Shown here: in pieces, positions 53,268-61,907 of the stretch
Numbering within the stretch: the stretch's first letter is position 1
Layout of the letters: the number at the start of each line of letters is the position of its first letter
Source: Variovorax sp. 679
GTDB taxonomy: Bacteria > Pseudomonadota > Gammaproteobacteria > Burkholderiales > Burkholderiaceae_C
Assembly: GCF_003952185.1 (NCBI RefSeq)
Contig: NZ_RXFS01000009.1
Coordinates: forward strand, 62,001 to 126,000
DNA: 64,000 nucleotides
Direction: 5' to 3'
Made by a program: the position numbers and the translations under genes
The notes under the pieces: model-generated
Databases searched by the model: none
What the model saw: only the letters and a program-made list of their open reading frames with translations
Told to the model about the DNA's origin: nothing

Positions 53268-54206
53268 TCACGCCCGCGGCTTCGACAGCGCGGTGTGGCC
53301 CTGCTCCATCAGGAAATCGATGAAGGCCCGCACGCGCGAAGGCAGCAGCCGGCCGTGTGGGTACATCAGGCTGACCGGGCGCGAGCGTCCGCCGAAGGGC
53401 TGCAGCACCTCCACCAGTTCCCCGCTGGCCAGCTCCTTCTCGACCACGAAGCGATAGGCCTGGAACAGCCCCGCGCCCGCCCTGGCCAGCGTGACACCCC
53501 CAAGCACGTCCTCGGCGCAGCTGTAGTGGCCGGCCGAGACGACTTCCTTGTCGCGTCCGTCTTCCCTGAACAGCCACGCGATCTGCCGGCCGCTGCTGGG
53601 CAGGTCGAACTGGATGCACTCGTGCTGCGCCAGGTCGGCCAGCGTGGACGGCCGGCCCGCGCGCCGGAGGTACTGGGGATGCGCGACCACGACCAGTTCG
53701 GCATCTTCGAGGTGCCGGGCCACCATTGTGGAATCGGGCTGGGCGCGGAAGCGGATCGCGACGTCGAAGTTCTCCTCGTGGAAGTCGATATTGCGGTTGC
53801 TGATATGCGCTTCCACGCGGATCAGCGGATACCGCGAGCGGAATGCCGGCAGCAACGGCAGCAGGCGGTGGTGCGCATAGGGAGTCGGCGCGCTGATCCG
53901 GATGGTGCCGCCGGGCTGCACCTGTTCTCCGCTGACCTTGCGCTCGGCTTCCACCAGTTGCTGCAGCGCCGAGCGGCACTGCTCGAAGTATTCCCGGCCG
54001 GCCTCGGTGAGGCGGCTGCTGCGCGTGGAGCGCACGAACAGGCGCACGCCCAGGCGTTTTTCCAGGCGCGAGATCGAGCGGCTGACCGCCGCGGGGGTGA
54101 CGCCCGCGACGTTGGCGGCCGCGGTGAAGTTGCCCGACTCCGCCGCCAGGCAGAACAGCTCGATGCTGCCGAGCAGCACATCGTCGAATTGCCGGTGCAT
54201 ATTCAT
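53268..54206 (-). CDS. LysR-family regulator
   Basis: A 312-residue LysR protein. The HTH is at FDDVLLGSIELFCLAAESGNFTAAANVAGVTPAAVSRSISRLEKRLG, and the effector domain follows with an ISAPTPYAHHRLLPLLPAFRSRYP. The start used is the ATG at 54206; the ATG two codons downstream is an alternative. No adjacent enzyme gene is divergent from it within 190 bases, so its target is not obvious. Confidence 0.9.
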   Translation of the reverse strand: MNMHRQFDDVLLGSIELFCLAAESGNFTAAANVAGVTPAAVSRSISRLEKRLGVRLFVRSTRSSRLTEAGREYFEQCRSALQQLVEAERKVSGEQVQPGGTIRISAPTPYAHHRLLPLLPAFRSRYPLIRVEAHISNRNIDFHEENFDVAIRFRAQPDSTMVARHLEDAELVVVAHPQYLRRAGRPSTLADLAQHECIQFDLPSSGRQIAWLFREDGRDKEVVSAGHYSCAEDVLGGVTLARAGAGLFQAYRFVVEKELASGELVEVLQPFGGRSRPVSLMYPHGRLLPSRVRAFIDFLMEQGHTALSKPRA

Positions 54207-54397
54207 TACGCCATGTATCGATGGAAGCGCATCGGAGCCTATTTTTTGCACTCCATGCTGTCAATATGGCTCCGCGCAGGCTGCGCCATGAGTCGATCCG
54301 GAAAGGGCGCCATGGCCGTCGGCGCGAGCAGTGGCCCGGGGCAGCCGCGCCCCTGCGATCGCTCAGAACTCGATCCGGTGCGCAGGCCCGCCGTCGA

Positions 54398-55306
54398 TCA
54401 GGCTTTCTTGCCGCGCAGCTTGCCCACCAGTTCCACCACGGCCAGCACGATGGCGCCGGCCACCAGGCCCACGCCGGCATTCACGCCCATCGAGCCCAGC
54501 GTGCCGAACACACCGCCCGTGGTCTTGGCCCAGTCTTCCACCGCGTGGCCCAGCGCGGGCACGCCATGCACCAGGATGCCGCCGCCCACGAGGAACATCG
54601 CGGCCGTGCCGGCCACCGACAGCGCCTTCATGAGCCACGGCGCCGCGGCCAGGATGCCGCGGCCCAGGGCCTGCGCGCCCGCGCTGGCGCGCTGGCTCAG
54701 GTAGAGGCCCGCGTCGTCGAGCTTCACGATGCCGGCCACGAGGCCGTAGACGCCGATGGTCATGATCAGCGCGATGCCCACCAGCACGCTCAGCTGCGTC
54801 GTGAAAGGCTGGCCCTGCACGGTGCCCAGCGTGATGGCGATGATTTCGGCCGAGAGGATGAAGTCGGTGCGCACCGCACCCTTGATCTTGTCTTTCTCGA
54901 TCGCGACCATGTCGACCGATGCGTCGGCAGCGGCCTTTTCGTGGCGCTGGGTGTCGGCGTCGTGCTCCTTCTTGTGCAGGAACTTGTGGGCGAGCTTCTC
55001 GGCCCCTTCGAAGCACAGGAAGGCGCCGCCGATCATCAGCAGCGGCGTCACCAGCCACGGCAGCCAGGTGCCTATGGCCAGCGCCGCGGGCACGAGGATG
55101 GCCTTGTTGATGAAGGAGCCCTTGCACACGGCCCACACCACCGGAAGCTCGCGATCGGCCTTGACGCCGGTGACCTGCTGCGCGTTGAGCGCGAGGTCGT
55201 CGCCCAGCACGCCGGCTGTTTTCTTGGCGGCTACCTTGGTAAGGACCGAGACGTCGTCGAGGACGGTCGCGATGTCGTCGAGCAGCAGGAGCAGGCTGGA
55301 GGCCAT
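54398..55306 (-). CDS. DUF808/YedI-family inner-membrane protein
   Basis: A 302-residue protein with six to eight hydrophobic segments. The N-terminus MASSLLLLLDDIATVLDDVSVLTKVAAKKTAGVLGDDLALNAQQV and the FEGAEKLAHKFLHKKEH are signatures of the YedI/DUF808 family, which is of unknown function. The 192 bases before the previous gene hold nothing I can name. Confidence 0.9.
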   Translation of the reverse strand: MASSLLLLLDDIATVLDDVSVLTKVAAKKTAGVLGDDLALNAQQVTGVKADRELPVVWAVCKGSFINKAILVPAALAIGTWLPWLVTPLLMIGGAFLCFEGAEKLAHKFLHKKEHDADTQRHEKAAADASVDMVAIEKDKIKGAVRTDFILSAEIIAITLGTVQGQPFTTQLSVLVGIALIMTIGVYGLVAGIVKLDDAGLYLSQRASAGAQALGRGILAAAPWLMKALSVAGTAAMFLVGGGILVHGVPALGHAVEDWAKTTGGVFGTLGSMGVNAGVGLVAGAIVLAVVELVGKLRGKKA

Positions 55307-55422
55307 TGGCAGGGTTCAGGCTGAAAAAGAAGCGGCGAGCTTATCCGCAGCCGCAACCCGCCCCGCCAATACCCGTACGCAGGCACCCCGGACGGGCGCC
55401 TGGGTACGAACAAGGCAGTGGA

Positions 55423-56109
55423 TCAGAGAGCGCCGAGCGCGATGACGAGCACCGCCGCCAGCGAGGCGCCGAACAGCGCCAGGCCCACGCGGCGGCGGCG
55501 ATGCGTGAGCATCCACAGCGCCACGCCCGAGATCGACAGGAAGATCAGGGCGCCGGCCAGCGTATCGACCAGCAGGATCCAGGGCAGCGGCATGGCACCG
55601 CCCTTGTGCATGTTGGTGAGCGTGGCCACGATGCCGTTGTGCGTGGTGGTGACGCCCACCGAGCGGTTGCCCTGCCAGTACTCGGCCTGCACGATCTCGT
55701 TGGGGCCGCCGAAGTTGAACACCCAGTGCGCGGGCTGCGTGAGTGCCGGTGCGCTCTTGTCGCCCTTGTCGGCCCACGCGACGGGCTTGGAGGGCTCGAT
55801 ACGGCTGGAGTTGGGCGGGCCGCTCATGCGCAGCGCGTCCTGCAGCCACCGGCTCATGGCCTCGGGCGTTTCCGGCACCGGATCGGGCAGCGCCAGCTGG
55901 GCGCGGGTGCGCTCCTGGGCCTGCGGCAGCTTCATCACGTTGCGGTGGTTGAGCCAGATGCCGCTGAAGCCGAACAGCAGCCCCAGCACGGCCCCCCACA
56001 GCCCGAACCAGCCGTGGGTACGGCGGATCCACTGCACCGCGACCGTGCGGCGTTGATGCGAACGCACGCGCGCGGCGTGGCCGAGAGTGTTGCTGCCGGC
56101 GGCGTCCAT
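55423..56109 (-). CDS. PepSY-associated membrane protein
   Basis: A 228-residue protein with an N-terminal helix (about 34-53: GLWGAVLGLLFGFSGIWLNHR), a periplasmic part with Ser/Ala/Pro and W-rich segments, and two C-terminal helices (about 176-196, 207-226). The HGWFGLWGAVLGLLFGFSGIWL motif is typical of the PepSY_TM family, whose members include iron-reductase-like proteins, but the di-haem histidines are not obvious here. Confidence 0.8.
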   Translation of the reverse strand: MDAAGSNTLGHAARVRSHQRRTVAVQWIRRTHGWFGLWGAVLGLLFGFSGIWLNHRNVMKLPQAQERTRAQLALPDPVPETPEAMSRWLQDALRMSGPPNSSRIEPSKPVAWADKGDKSAPALTQPAHWVFNFGGPNEIVQAEYWQGNRSVGVTTTHNGIVATLTNMHKGGAMPLPWILLVDTLAGALIFLSISGVALWMLTHRRRRVGLALFGASLAAVLVIALGAL

Positions 56110-56110
56110 G

Positions 56111-56629
56111 TCAGGCCACGTCGCGCTTCAGGCGGATCTCTTCGACGCGCACGGTGCCGAAGGCGGTGGTCTTGGCGGTCTTCATCTCGCGCTTGAAGCC
56201 CGCGAGCTCGTGGAAACGCATGGCGCGCTCGTTGCGGATCGGCACCCAGATGGTGACCGTCGTGCAGCCCTCTTCCTCCAGGCCTTCGCGCGCGGCGTCC
56301 CAGAGGGCCACGCCTGCGCCCTTGCTCCAGTGCTCGGGCTTGACGTAGATGGCCCAGATCTCGCCGGTGGTGGGCGGCGTCTTGGGGTCGCGCGAGCGGT
56401 CGAAGCCGACGAAGCCGACGATCTCGCTGCCCGACACGGCCACCCACACCTGCGGCTCGCTGTATTCGATGGCCTCGCGCCACTTGGCTTCGCGCGAGGC
56501 AGGGGCCAGGGAGCGCAGCTCTTCTTCGGGAAGGATGCCTTCGTAGGCGGCCTTGACGGCCAGGGCGTGGATTTCGGCGACGGCCTTGGCGTCGCGCAGG
56601 GTCGCGGGGCGAACTTCGTAATCTGACAT
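56111..56629 (-). CDS. GNAT-family N-acetyltransferase
   Basis: A 172-residue protein with the GNAT signature (IWAIYVKPEHWSKGAGVALWDAAREGLEEEGCTTVTIWVPIRNERAMRFHELAGF). The acceptor is not known. Its stop is two bases from the PepSY-type start; the genes lie in the same direction and may be coupled. Confidence 0.9.
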   Translation of the reverse strand: MSDYEVRPATLRDAKAVAEIHALAVKAAYEGILPEEELRSLAPASREAKWREAIEYSEPQVWVAVSGSEIVGFVGFDRSRDPKTPPTTGEIWAIYVKPEHWSKGAGVALWDAAREGLEEEGCTTVTIWVPIRNERAMRFHELAGFKREMKTAKTTAFGTVRVEEIRLKRDVA

Positions 56630-56716
56630 GAATGCGGGAAATCGGATGGAACCGCGTATTGTCGCCGCACCGCTAAACTGCGTGCCGCATACGTCGCAAC
56701 AACAGGAGAAACAGAC

Positions 56717-56866
56717 ATGGCCAAGGGTCAGCAACGCAGCACCAAGGAAGCGAAGAAACCGAAGAAGGACACCTCGCCGCCCAAGCCTGTGGGCACTGGC
56801 GGCATCGAGCCGGTCCGCACGATCACGACGGCGGTCATTCCCCGCGGCAAGCTCAAGAACAAGTGA
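56717..56866 (+). CDS. Conserved 49-residue basic protein
   Basis: A short protein (MAKGQQRSTKEAKKPKKDTS, then PPKPVGTGGIEPVRTITTAVI, tail PRGKLKNK) with a GGAG ten bases upstream of the ATG at 56717. Its GTGA overlap with the VF530 gene supports it as real. I recognise similar short Lys-rich proteins in Burkholderiales with unknown function. It is too short to classify. Confidence 0.7.
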   Translation: MAKGQQRSTKEAKKPKKDTSPPKPVGTGGIEPVRTITTAVIPRGKLKNK

Positions 56867-57162
56867 CGAACGAAGCTCCAGCGCCTGCGCCCGAGGCCCC
56901 GAAGAAGGCCCAGCCGCGCAACCCGCTGCACGGGATCACGCTGGAGGCCATCGTCACCGCGCTGGTCGATTACTACGGGTGGGAGCACCTGAGCGAACTG
57001 GTGCCGATCCGTTGCTTCACGCTCGACCCGAGCGTGAGTTCGAGCCTCAAGTTCCTGCGCAAGACGCCGTGGGCGCGCGAGAAGGTCGAGAGCCTTTACC
57101 TCTTCATGCTGCGCGAGCAACGCCGCGAGCAGCAGCAGCAAGGCCAGCCGCCGCAGCCATGA
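56863..57162 (+). CDS. VF530-family (DUF2132) DNA-binding-like protein
   Basis: A 99-residue protein with the whole VF530 signature: NPLHGITLEAIVTALVDYYGWEHLSELVPIRCF and DPSVSSSLKFLRKTPWAREKVESLYL. The Vibrio structure of the family is a DNA-binding fold of unknown role. It uses the GTG at 56863, overlapping the previous stop, and its stop overlaps the ferredoxin start by four bases. Confidence 0.92.
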   Translation: MTNEAPAPAPEAPKKAQPRNPLHGITLEAIVTALVDYYGWEHLSELVPIRCFTLDPSVSSSLKFLRKTPWAREKVESLYLFMLREQRREQQQQGQPPQP

Positions 57163-57446
57163 AGGTCCGACTCGAGCCCTCGGGCCTCGAATTCGAGACC
57201 GATGCCGGCACCACCCTCCTGAAAGCCGCCGAGGCAGCCGGCATCGAGCTGCCGAGTTCGTGCCGCAACGGCACCTGCCGCACCTGCATCTGCCAGCGGC
57301 TTGCGGGCGAAACCCGCCACATCATCGAATGGCCCGGCCTGAGCGCCGAGGAAAAGACCGAGGGCTGGATCCTGCCCTGCGTGGCGCAGGCGCTGGGCGA
57401 CATCACGCTCGAAGTGCCGGGCGCCCGCGCCCTCTTCCCGGACTAG
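57159..57446 (+). CDS. 2Fe-2S ferredoxin
   Basis: A 95-residue plant-type ferredoxin with cluster ligands Cys35, Cys40, Cys43 (CX4CX2C) and Cys74. It is short, with no reductase fused, so it would need a separate partner. Its ATGA overlap with the VF530 gene means the three small genes are probably translated in sequence. The stop overlaps the convergent MFS gene by four bases. Confidence 0.93.
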   Translation: MKVRLEPSGLEFETDAGTTLLKAAEAAGIELPSSCRNGTCRTCICQRLAGETRHIIEWPGLSAEEKTEGWILPCVAQALGDITLEVPGARALFPD

Positions 57447-58762
57447 GACGCAGCGGGCGGCCTGACCGAGGGCGCAGCCACCACCAGCCGGTCGCGATGC
57501 GCCAGCGACGGGAACAGCCTGAACCAGGCCAGCGCGACCACCATCGTGCCCACGCCGCCCACCACCACAGAGCCGACCGGCCCAAGCAGTGCGGCCGTGG
57601 CGCCCGACTCGAATTCGCCCAGCTGGTTGCTGGCGCCGATGAAGATCGAGTTGACCGCGCTCACCCGCCCGCGCATGGCATCGGGCGTCTCGAGCTGCAC
57701 CAGCGTCTGGCGGATCACCACGTTGACCATGTCGGCGCCGCCCGAGACAGCCAGCGCGATCAGCGAGACGACAAAACTCTTCGAGATGCCGAACACCACC
57801 ATGCACAGCCCGAACAACCCGACGGCCAGCAGCAGCGTGCGCCCCACGTTGCGCTCGACCGGCCGGCGCGTGAGCGCGATGGACATCACCAGCGCGCCCA
57901 CCGCCGGCGCGCTGCGCAGCAGGCCGAGCCCCCATGGGCCGGTGTGCAGGATGTCCTTGGCGTAGATCGGCAGCAGCGCCACCGCGCCGCCCAGCAGCAC
58001 CGCGAACAGGTCGAGCGAGACGGCGCCGAGCACCGGCTTGCGCTTCCAGATGAAATCGACGCCCGCGAACACCGTGGACAGCGTGACCGGCTCGCGCGCG
58101 GCCGGCGTATAGGCGTAGCGCAGGCGCAGCACCAGCGCGCAGGCCAGGGCGAAGAACAGCACGCTGGCCCCGTACACCACCGCCATGCCCGCCACGAACA
58201 GCAGCCCGCCGAGCGCAGGCCCGCCGATGATCGCGCCCTGCATGCCCGCCGAGCTGAAGGCCATCGCGCGCGACAGCATGAAAGGCGGCACCAGCAACGG
58301 CGTCAGCGCCTGCTGCGCCGGCATCTGGAAGGCCCGCACCGCGCCCAGCACCAGCGACAGGCCCAGCAGCAGGCCGCGCGTATCGTGCTTTTCGACCACC
58401 GCCAGCAGCAGCACGAGTGCCACCAACCCCTGCACCGCGAAACAGGCGGCCACGATGCGCCCGCGGTGATGGCGGTCGACGACGTGCCCGGCCAGCAGTG
58501 CCAGCAGCAGCGCGGGCACGAACTGGTAGAGGCCCACCAGCCCCAGGTCCCAGGCACTGCCGGTGAGCTCGTACATGTGCCAGCCGATAGCCACCAGCAG
58601 CATCTGCGAGGCGGCCGTGCCGAAGAGGCGCGCCGTCCACATCTGCATGAACGGGCGTTCGCGCGTCAGGTCGGAAAAGCTGGGAGGAGAAACCGGGGCG
58701 GCCGGCAGCACGGCCGCGGCGTCGGGGGAAGAAGAGGCGGAGGCTGGGGCGGGGCCGGACAT
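57443..58762 (-). CDS. MFS transporter, EntS-like (MFS_3)
   Basis: A 439-residue protein with 12 hydrophobic segments, a first cytoplasmic loop of the MFS_3 type (GHVVDRHHRGRIVAACFAVQGLV) and a long Ala/Pro-rich N-terminal tail. Members include the enterobactin exporter EntS, but no siderophore genes are close by. The predicted activity is export of a small molecule; the ligand is unknown. Confidence 0.85.
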   Translation of the reverse strand: MSGPAPASASSSPDAAAVLPAAPVSPPSFSDLTRERPFMQMWTARLFGTAASQMLLVAIGWHMYELTGSAWDLGLVGLYQFVPALLLALLAGHVVDRHHRGRIVAACFAVQGLVALVLLLAVVEKHDTRGLLLGLSLVLGAVRAFQMPAQQALTPLLVPPFMLSRAMAFSSAGMQGAIIGGPALGGLLFVAGMAVVYGASVLFFALACALVLRLRYAYTPAAREPVTLSTVFAGVDFIWKRKPVLGAVSLDLFAVLLGGAVALLPIYAKDILHTGPWGLGLLRSAPAVGALVMSIALTRRPVERNVGRTLLLAVGLFGLCMVVFGISKSFVVSLIALAVSGGADMVNVVIRQTLVQLETPDAMRGRVSAVNSIFIGASNQLGEFESGATAALLGPVGSVVVGGVGTMVVALAWFRLFPSLAHRDRLVVAAPSVRPPAAS

Positions 58763-58847
58763 TCGCCCGAGGATAGCCGAGCCCGGATGAGCGGGGCGTG
58801 AGGGCCGGCGGCGGCCACCCCCGCGCTGTCTACACTCGGCGGCTCCC

Positions 58848-59507
58848 ATGACCGCGCCACCGCCACCGCTGCAACCCGTTCACGAAGACGCCCACCTGCT
58901 GGTGCTCGACAAGCCCGCCGGCCTGCTCTGCGTACCCGGCCGCGGCGAAGACAAGCAGGACTGCCTGAGCGCGCGCGCCATGCGGCAGTGGCCCGACGCG
59001 CTGATCGTGCACCGCCTCGACATGGCTACCAGCGGATTGGTGCTGATGGCACGCGGCATCGAGATGCAGCGCGCCCTGAGCACCGAATTCGCCGAGCGCA
59101 GGGTGCACAAGCGCTACGAAGCCGTCGTCGATGGCGCGATGCCGCTGCGGGAAGACTGGTCGCTGATCGACGCGCCGCTGATGGCCGACTGGCCGCGGCG
59201 GCCACTGCAGAAGATCGACCCGGCCGGCAAGCCCAGCCTCACGCGATGGAAGGCGCTCTCGGTACTGCCCGGAGAACCCGCCGCCACGCACGTGCTGCTG
59301 GAGCCCCTGACCGGCCGCTCGCATCAGCTGCGCGTGCACCTGCTGTCGATCGGGCATCCGATCCTGGGCGATGCGCTGTATGGGGATGCGGCCCTGCAGG
59401 CAAGAGCGCCGCGCCTGCTGCTGCACGCGAGCGAGCTGGGCTTCGTGCACCCGGTGACGGGGCAGGAGCTCCGCTTCGAGCGGCCTTCAGGTTTCGCCGT
59501 CGCCTGA
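58848..59507 (+). CDS. RluA-family pseudouridine synthase
   Basis: A 219-residue RluA-type enzyme with HRLDMATSGLVLMA (HRLD 55-58, catalytic Asp58), HKRYEAVVDG, and TGRSHQLRVHLLSIGHPILGD. It has no S4 domain, like RluA, which acts on 23S rRNA U746 and tRNA U32. A TACACT -10-like element at 58831-58836 lies 11 bases before the ATG, giving a very short or no leader. Confidence 0.88.
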   Translation: MTAPPPPLQPVHEDAHLLVLDKPAGLLCVPGRGEDKQDCLSARAMRQWPDALIVHRLDMATSGLVLMARGIEMQRALSTEFAERRVHKRYEAVVDGAMPLREDWSLIDAPLMADWPRRPLQKIDPAGKPSLTRWKALSVLPGEPAATHVLLEPLTGRSHQLRVHLLSIGHPILGDALYGDAALQARAPRLLLHASELGFVHPVTGQELRFERPSGFAVA

Positions 59508-59574
59508 TCGATCGACCGGCCCTCGATTCCGCTACATACGCCGCGGTTTGCGTTGTTGCCGCTGCTGTTGTTGC

Positions 59575-60015
59575 TCAGCCGCCCTTGACCACGAGCACGG
59601 GCATGTTCGCGTCCTGCAGCACGCGTTGCGTCACGCTGCCCAGCAGCAGTTTCTCGATGCCGCTGCGGCCGTGGGAGCCCATCACGATCAGGTCGGCCGC
59701 GATGGCAATGGCCGTGTCGACGATGCCTTCGTGCACCACGTGGCCGTCGATCACGCGCTGGTCGCTGTGCAGGCCCTCGGCCGCAAGCGCCGCCACGCCG
59801 CGCGCAAGCGCCGCATTGGCGCTGGCGGTAGCCGCCGCGAGGTATTCGTTCTGGCCGAGCGCGTAGTCCGCGCCCACGCCGATGAAGGGGTAGTTGTCGA
59901 TCACGTGGATCAGCGTGATGCGACTGCCGAAGGCCAGCGCGAGGCCGCTGGCCTTGCTGACGGCGAGCATGGAAGTTTCGGAGCCGTCGATCGGAACCAG
60001 GATGTGATTGAACAT
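59575..60015 (-). CDS. Universal stress protein family
   Basis: A 146-residue UspA-domain protein: FNHILVPIDGSETSMLAVSKASGLA, and the ATP-binding motif VMGSHGRSGIEKLLLGSVTQRVLQDANMPVLVV, which fits the ATP-binding group (MJ0577-like). It is likely a stress-linked nucleotide-binding protein. The start at 60015 has an upstream purine-rich segment. Confidence 0.92.
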   Translation of the reverse strand: MFNHILVPIDGSETSMLAVSKASGLALAFGSRITLIHVIDNYPFIGVGADYALGQNEYLAAATASANAALARGVAALAAEGLHSDQRVIDGHVVHEGIVDTAIAIAADLIVMGSHGRSGIEKLLLGSVTQRVLQDANMPVLVVKGG

Positions 60016-60128
60016 GGCGGGACCTCGCTTTCGTTCGCAGACAGACACACGGCCCACATGGGGCCGGCCCCGAATTTAACCGCTGTTGCGCGCCGCAGGC
60101 TGTAGGACTGCCCCGCCGCCGGGTGAGT

Positions 60129-60884
60129 TCAATCCCCCTGGAAACCCTTGGCCCTGCAGGTGATCACGAGCGTGTCGCGCCAGCCTTCGCCGCCCTCTTC
60201 GAGCGGCTGGATGGGAGTCGACTCGTGGATCACGCGCGCGTCGTCGAGCACCAGCAGCGTCCACGGCTCGGTCATCGTGAAGCGTTCGCCGCGTCGGCCG
60301 TTGGCTTCGAACACGCGCGTCTCGCCGCCCTTGATGCCATGCCGGCCCACCAGCGCCACCGCCACCAGGTCCACGCCATCGCGGTGCGCGCCCTCGGGCG
60401 TCGGGCGGCCGATGCCGCCTGCGGTGTCGATGCGGAACTGGTGCGCTTCCACGTACCAGCGCTGCGCTTCGCCGCGCATCTCGCTGCTGGCCCTGCCGAG
60501 CTGCTGGAGCAGCCGCTGCCACACGGGCTGCGCGACGGTGGCCTCCAGCATCGGCGCAAACCAGCGCTGCATACCGCCGTGCAGCGCGTTGTATTCGACC
60601 GGCTGCCAGTGTGCGCGATGCGGCACCTGCGCCAGCGTGGCCTGTTCATCGGCATCGACCGTGAAACAGGCATGGCGGCGCGTACGGTAGCGGCCGCCGT
60701 CCTTCAGGTAGTCGTCGGGCGGAAGATTGTTCCAGTCGGCGTGCAGCGCTTCGAGCTGCGCGACCGGAACGCCGAGCCATTCGCCGACACCCTGCGGGCT
60801 CAGCACTGCATAGCCTTGCTCGCGCAGCGCTGCGGGCAGCTCGGCGGGAGCGATGAACGGGGGGGTGAATGCGGCCGTGGTCAC
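60129..60884 (-). CDS. 2-oxoglutarate/Fe(II) dioxygenase family protein (BipI-like)
   Basis: A 251-residue protein of the 2OG-Fe dioxygenase family (Pfam 2OG-Fe_Oxy_2). Iron ligands are His167, Asp169 (GAHRDGVDLV) and His220 (RVIHEST). It starts at the GTG at 60884, overlapping the stop of the DUF427 gene (GTGA). Its substrate may be a free amino acid or small metabolite, as for IDO-type isoleucine hydroxylases of this family, but this is only inference. Confidence 0.85.
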   Translation of the reverse strand: MTTAAFTPPFIAPAELPAALREQGYAVLSPQGVGEWLGVPVAQLEALHADWNNLPPDDYLKDGGRYRTRRHACFTVDADEQATLAQVPHRAHWQPVEYNALHGGMQRWFAPMLEATVAQPVWQRLLQQLGRASSEMRGEAQRWYVEAHQFRIDTAGGIGRPTPEGAHRDGVDLVAVALVGRHGIKGGETRVFEANGRRGERFTMTEPWTLLVLDDARVIHESTPIQPLEEGGEGWRDTLVITCRAKGFQGD

Positions 60885-61165
60885 TGGGCGCTGACCTTCA
60901 CGTCCTTCCAGAACGCGACGCGGTCGCGGACGTCTTCGGCTTCGGGCTTCGGATCGGCGTAGTACCAGGCGGCGTCGGTGTTGAGTTCGCCGTTGACCAG
61001 CAGCGAGTAGTAGCTCGCGGTGCCCTTCCAGGGGCAGGTCGTCTTGTGATTGCTGAAGGTGACGACGTCGCGGTTGAGCGAGCTCATCGGGAAATAGTGA
61101 TTGCCTTCGACGAGGACGGTGTCGTCGCTTTCGGCGATGGTTACGCCGTTCCAGGTTGCTTTCAT
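60881..61165 (-). CDS. DUF427-family protein
   Basis: A 94-residue protein with all the hallmarks of DUF427: MKATWNGVTIAESDDTVLVEGNHYFP, CPWKGTASYYSLLVNGELNTDAAWYY and DRVAFWKDVKV. The Cys-Pro-Trp-Lys-Gly motif is conserved in the family. Its function is not known. It is coupled to the dioxygenase gene by overlap, suggesting that the two act together. Confidence 0.92.
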   Translation of the reverse strand: MKATWNGVTIAESDDTVLVEGNHYFPMSSLNRDVVTFSNHKTTCPWKGTASYYSLLVNGELNTDAAWYYADPKPEAEDVRDRVAFWKDVKVSAQ

Positions 61166-61279
61166 GGGTTGCTCTCTCCAAGAGGTGCGGGGCGCTGGCG
61201 TTGTGGTGCCGCGCGGGGCTTGGGTATTGTGCCGTTGCTTGACCCTGGGGCCTTCTTCGGGGGGATATGAGCCCTATTG

Positions 61280-61897
61280 GCTGGTTTGTTTTCCGGGGCC
61301 GGGTCTCGGCCCGGCGGCCGACCTACTTTTCTTTGCTTCGCCAAAGAAACGTAGGCAAAAGAAAGGCGACCCTACTGTCTGTGTCCCTCCGCTTCGCTGC
61401 GGGCAACCTGCGGTGCTCGACGTAGGAGGGAGTCCGCAGAACTCGCTTCGCTCAAACAGCTGCGGCCCTTATCCCTCCTACGTCTGCGCTCCTCGGCGCA
61501 GCCAGAAGGGAGTTGGAAACCGAACAGGCCATCGCTGCGCTCGGCCACGCATTGAGGCCCCGCCACTCCAGCAGACCCTACGCTCCATTCCAAGCACAGC
61601 AGGCGCAAAGCGCCTGCTGTGCCTTGGTGGCCGAGCAACGCGATGGCCCGGGTGTTCCCCCTCCCCTCTGGCTGCGCCGAGGAGCGCAGCGTTTCGCGGA
61701 TAAGGGCTCGCAGCTGTTTGAGCGAAGCGAGTTCTGCGAGACCCCGCGAAACGCGAGCACCGCAGGTTGCCCGTAGCGAAGCGGAGGGACGCAGACAGTG
61801 GGGTCGCCTTTTCTTTGCCTACTTTCTTTTGGCGAAGCAAAAGAAAGTAGGTCGCCCGCCGGGGCGAGTCCCGGCCCCGGAAAGCAAACAAACCAGC
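61280..61897. repeat. Long imperfect palindrome of about 620 bp, non-coding
   Basis: The stretch from 61166 to 61907 has no convincing gene. Instead two arms (about 61280-61550 and 61626-61897) are inverted copies. The outer ends read GCTGGTTTG and CAAACCAGC. Each arm carries its own hairpin: CTACTTTCTTTTG/CAAAAGAAAGTAG (61819-61850, perfect) and the similar left one at 61323-61354. At the centre is a perfect 13-bp stem GCACAGCAGGCGC-AAA-GCGCCTGCTGTGC (61594-61622). A middle dyad is at 61528-61548/61627-61647. The whole is a fold-back-like interspersed repeat. Short reading frames through it have the low-information look of spurious Comamonadaceae predictions. Confidence 0.85.
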
Positions 61898-61907
61898 AAG
61901 CAGGAAA

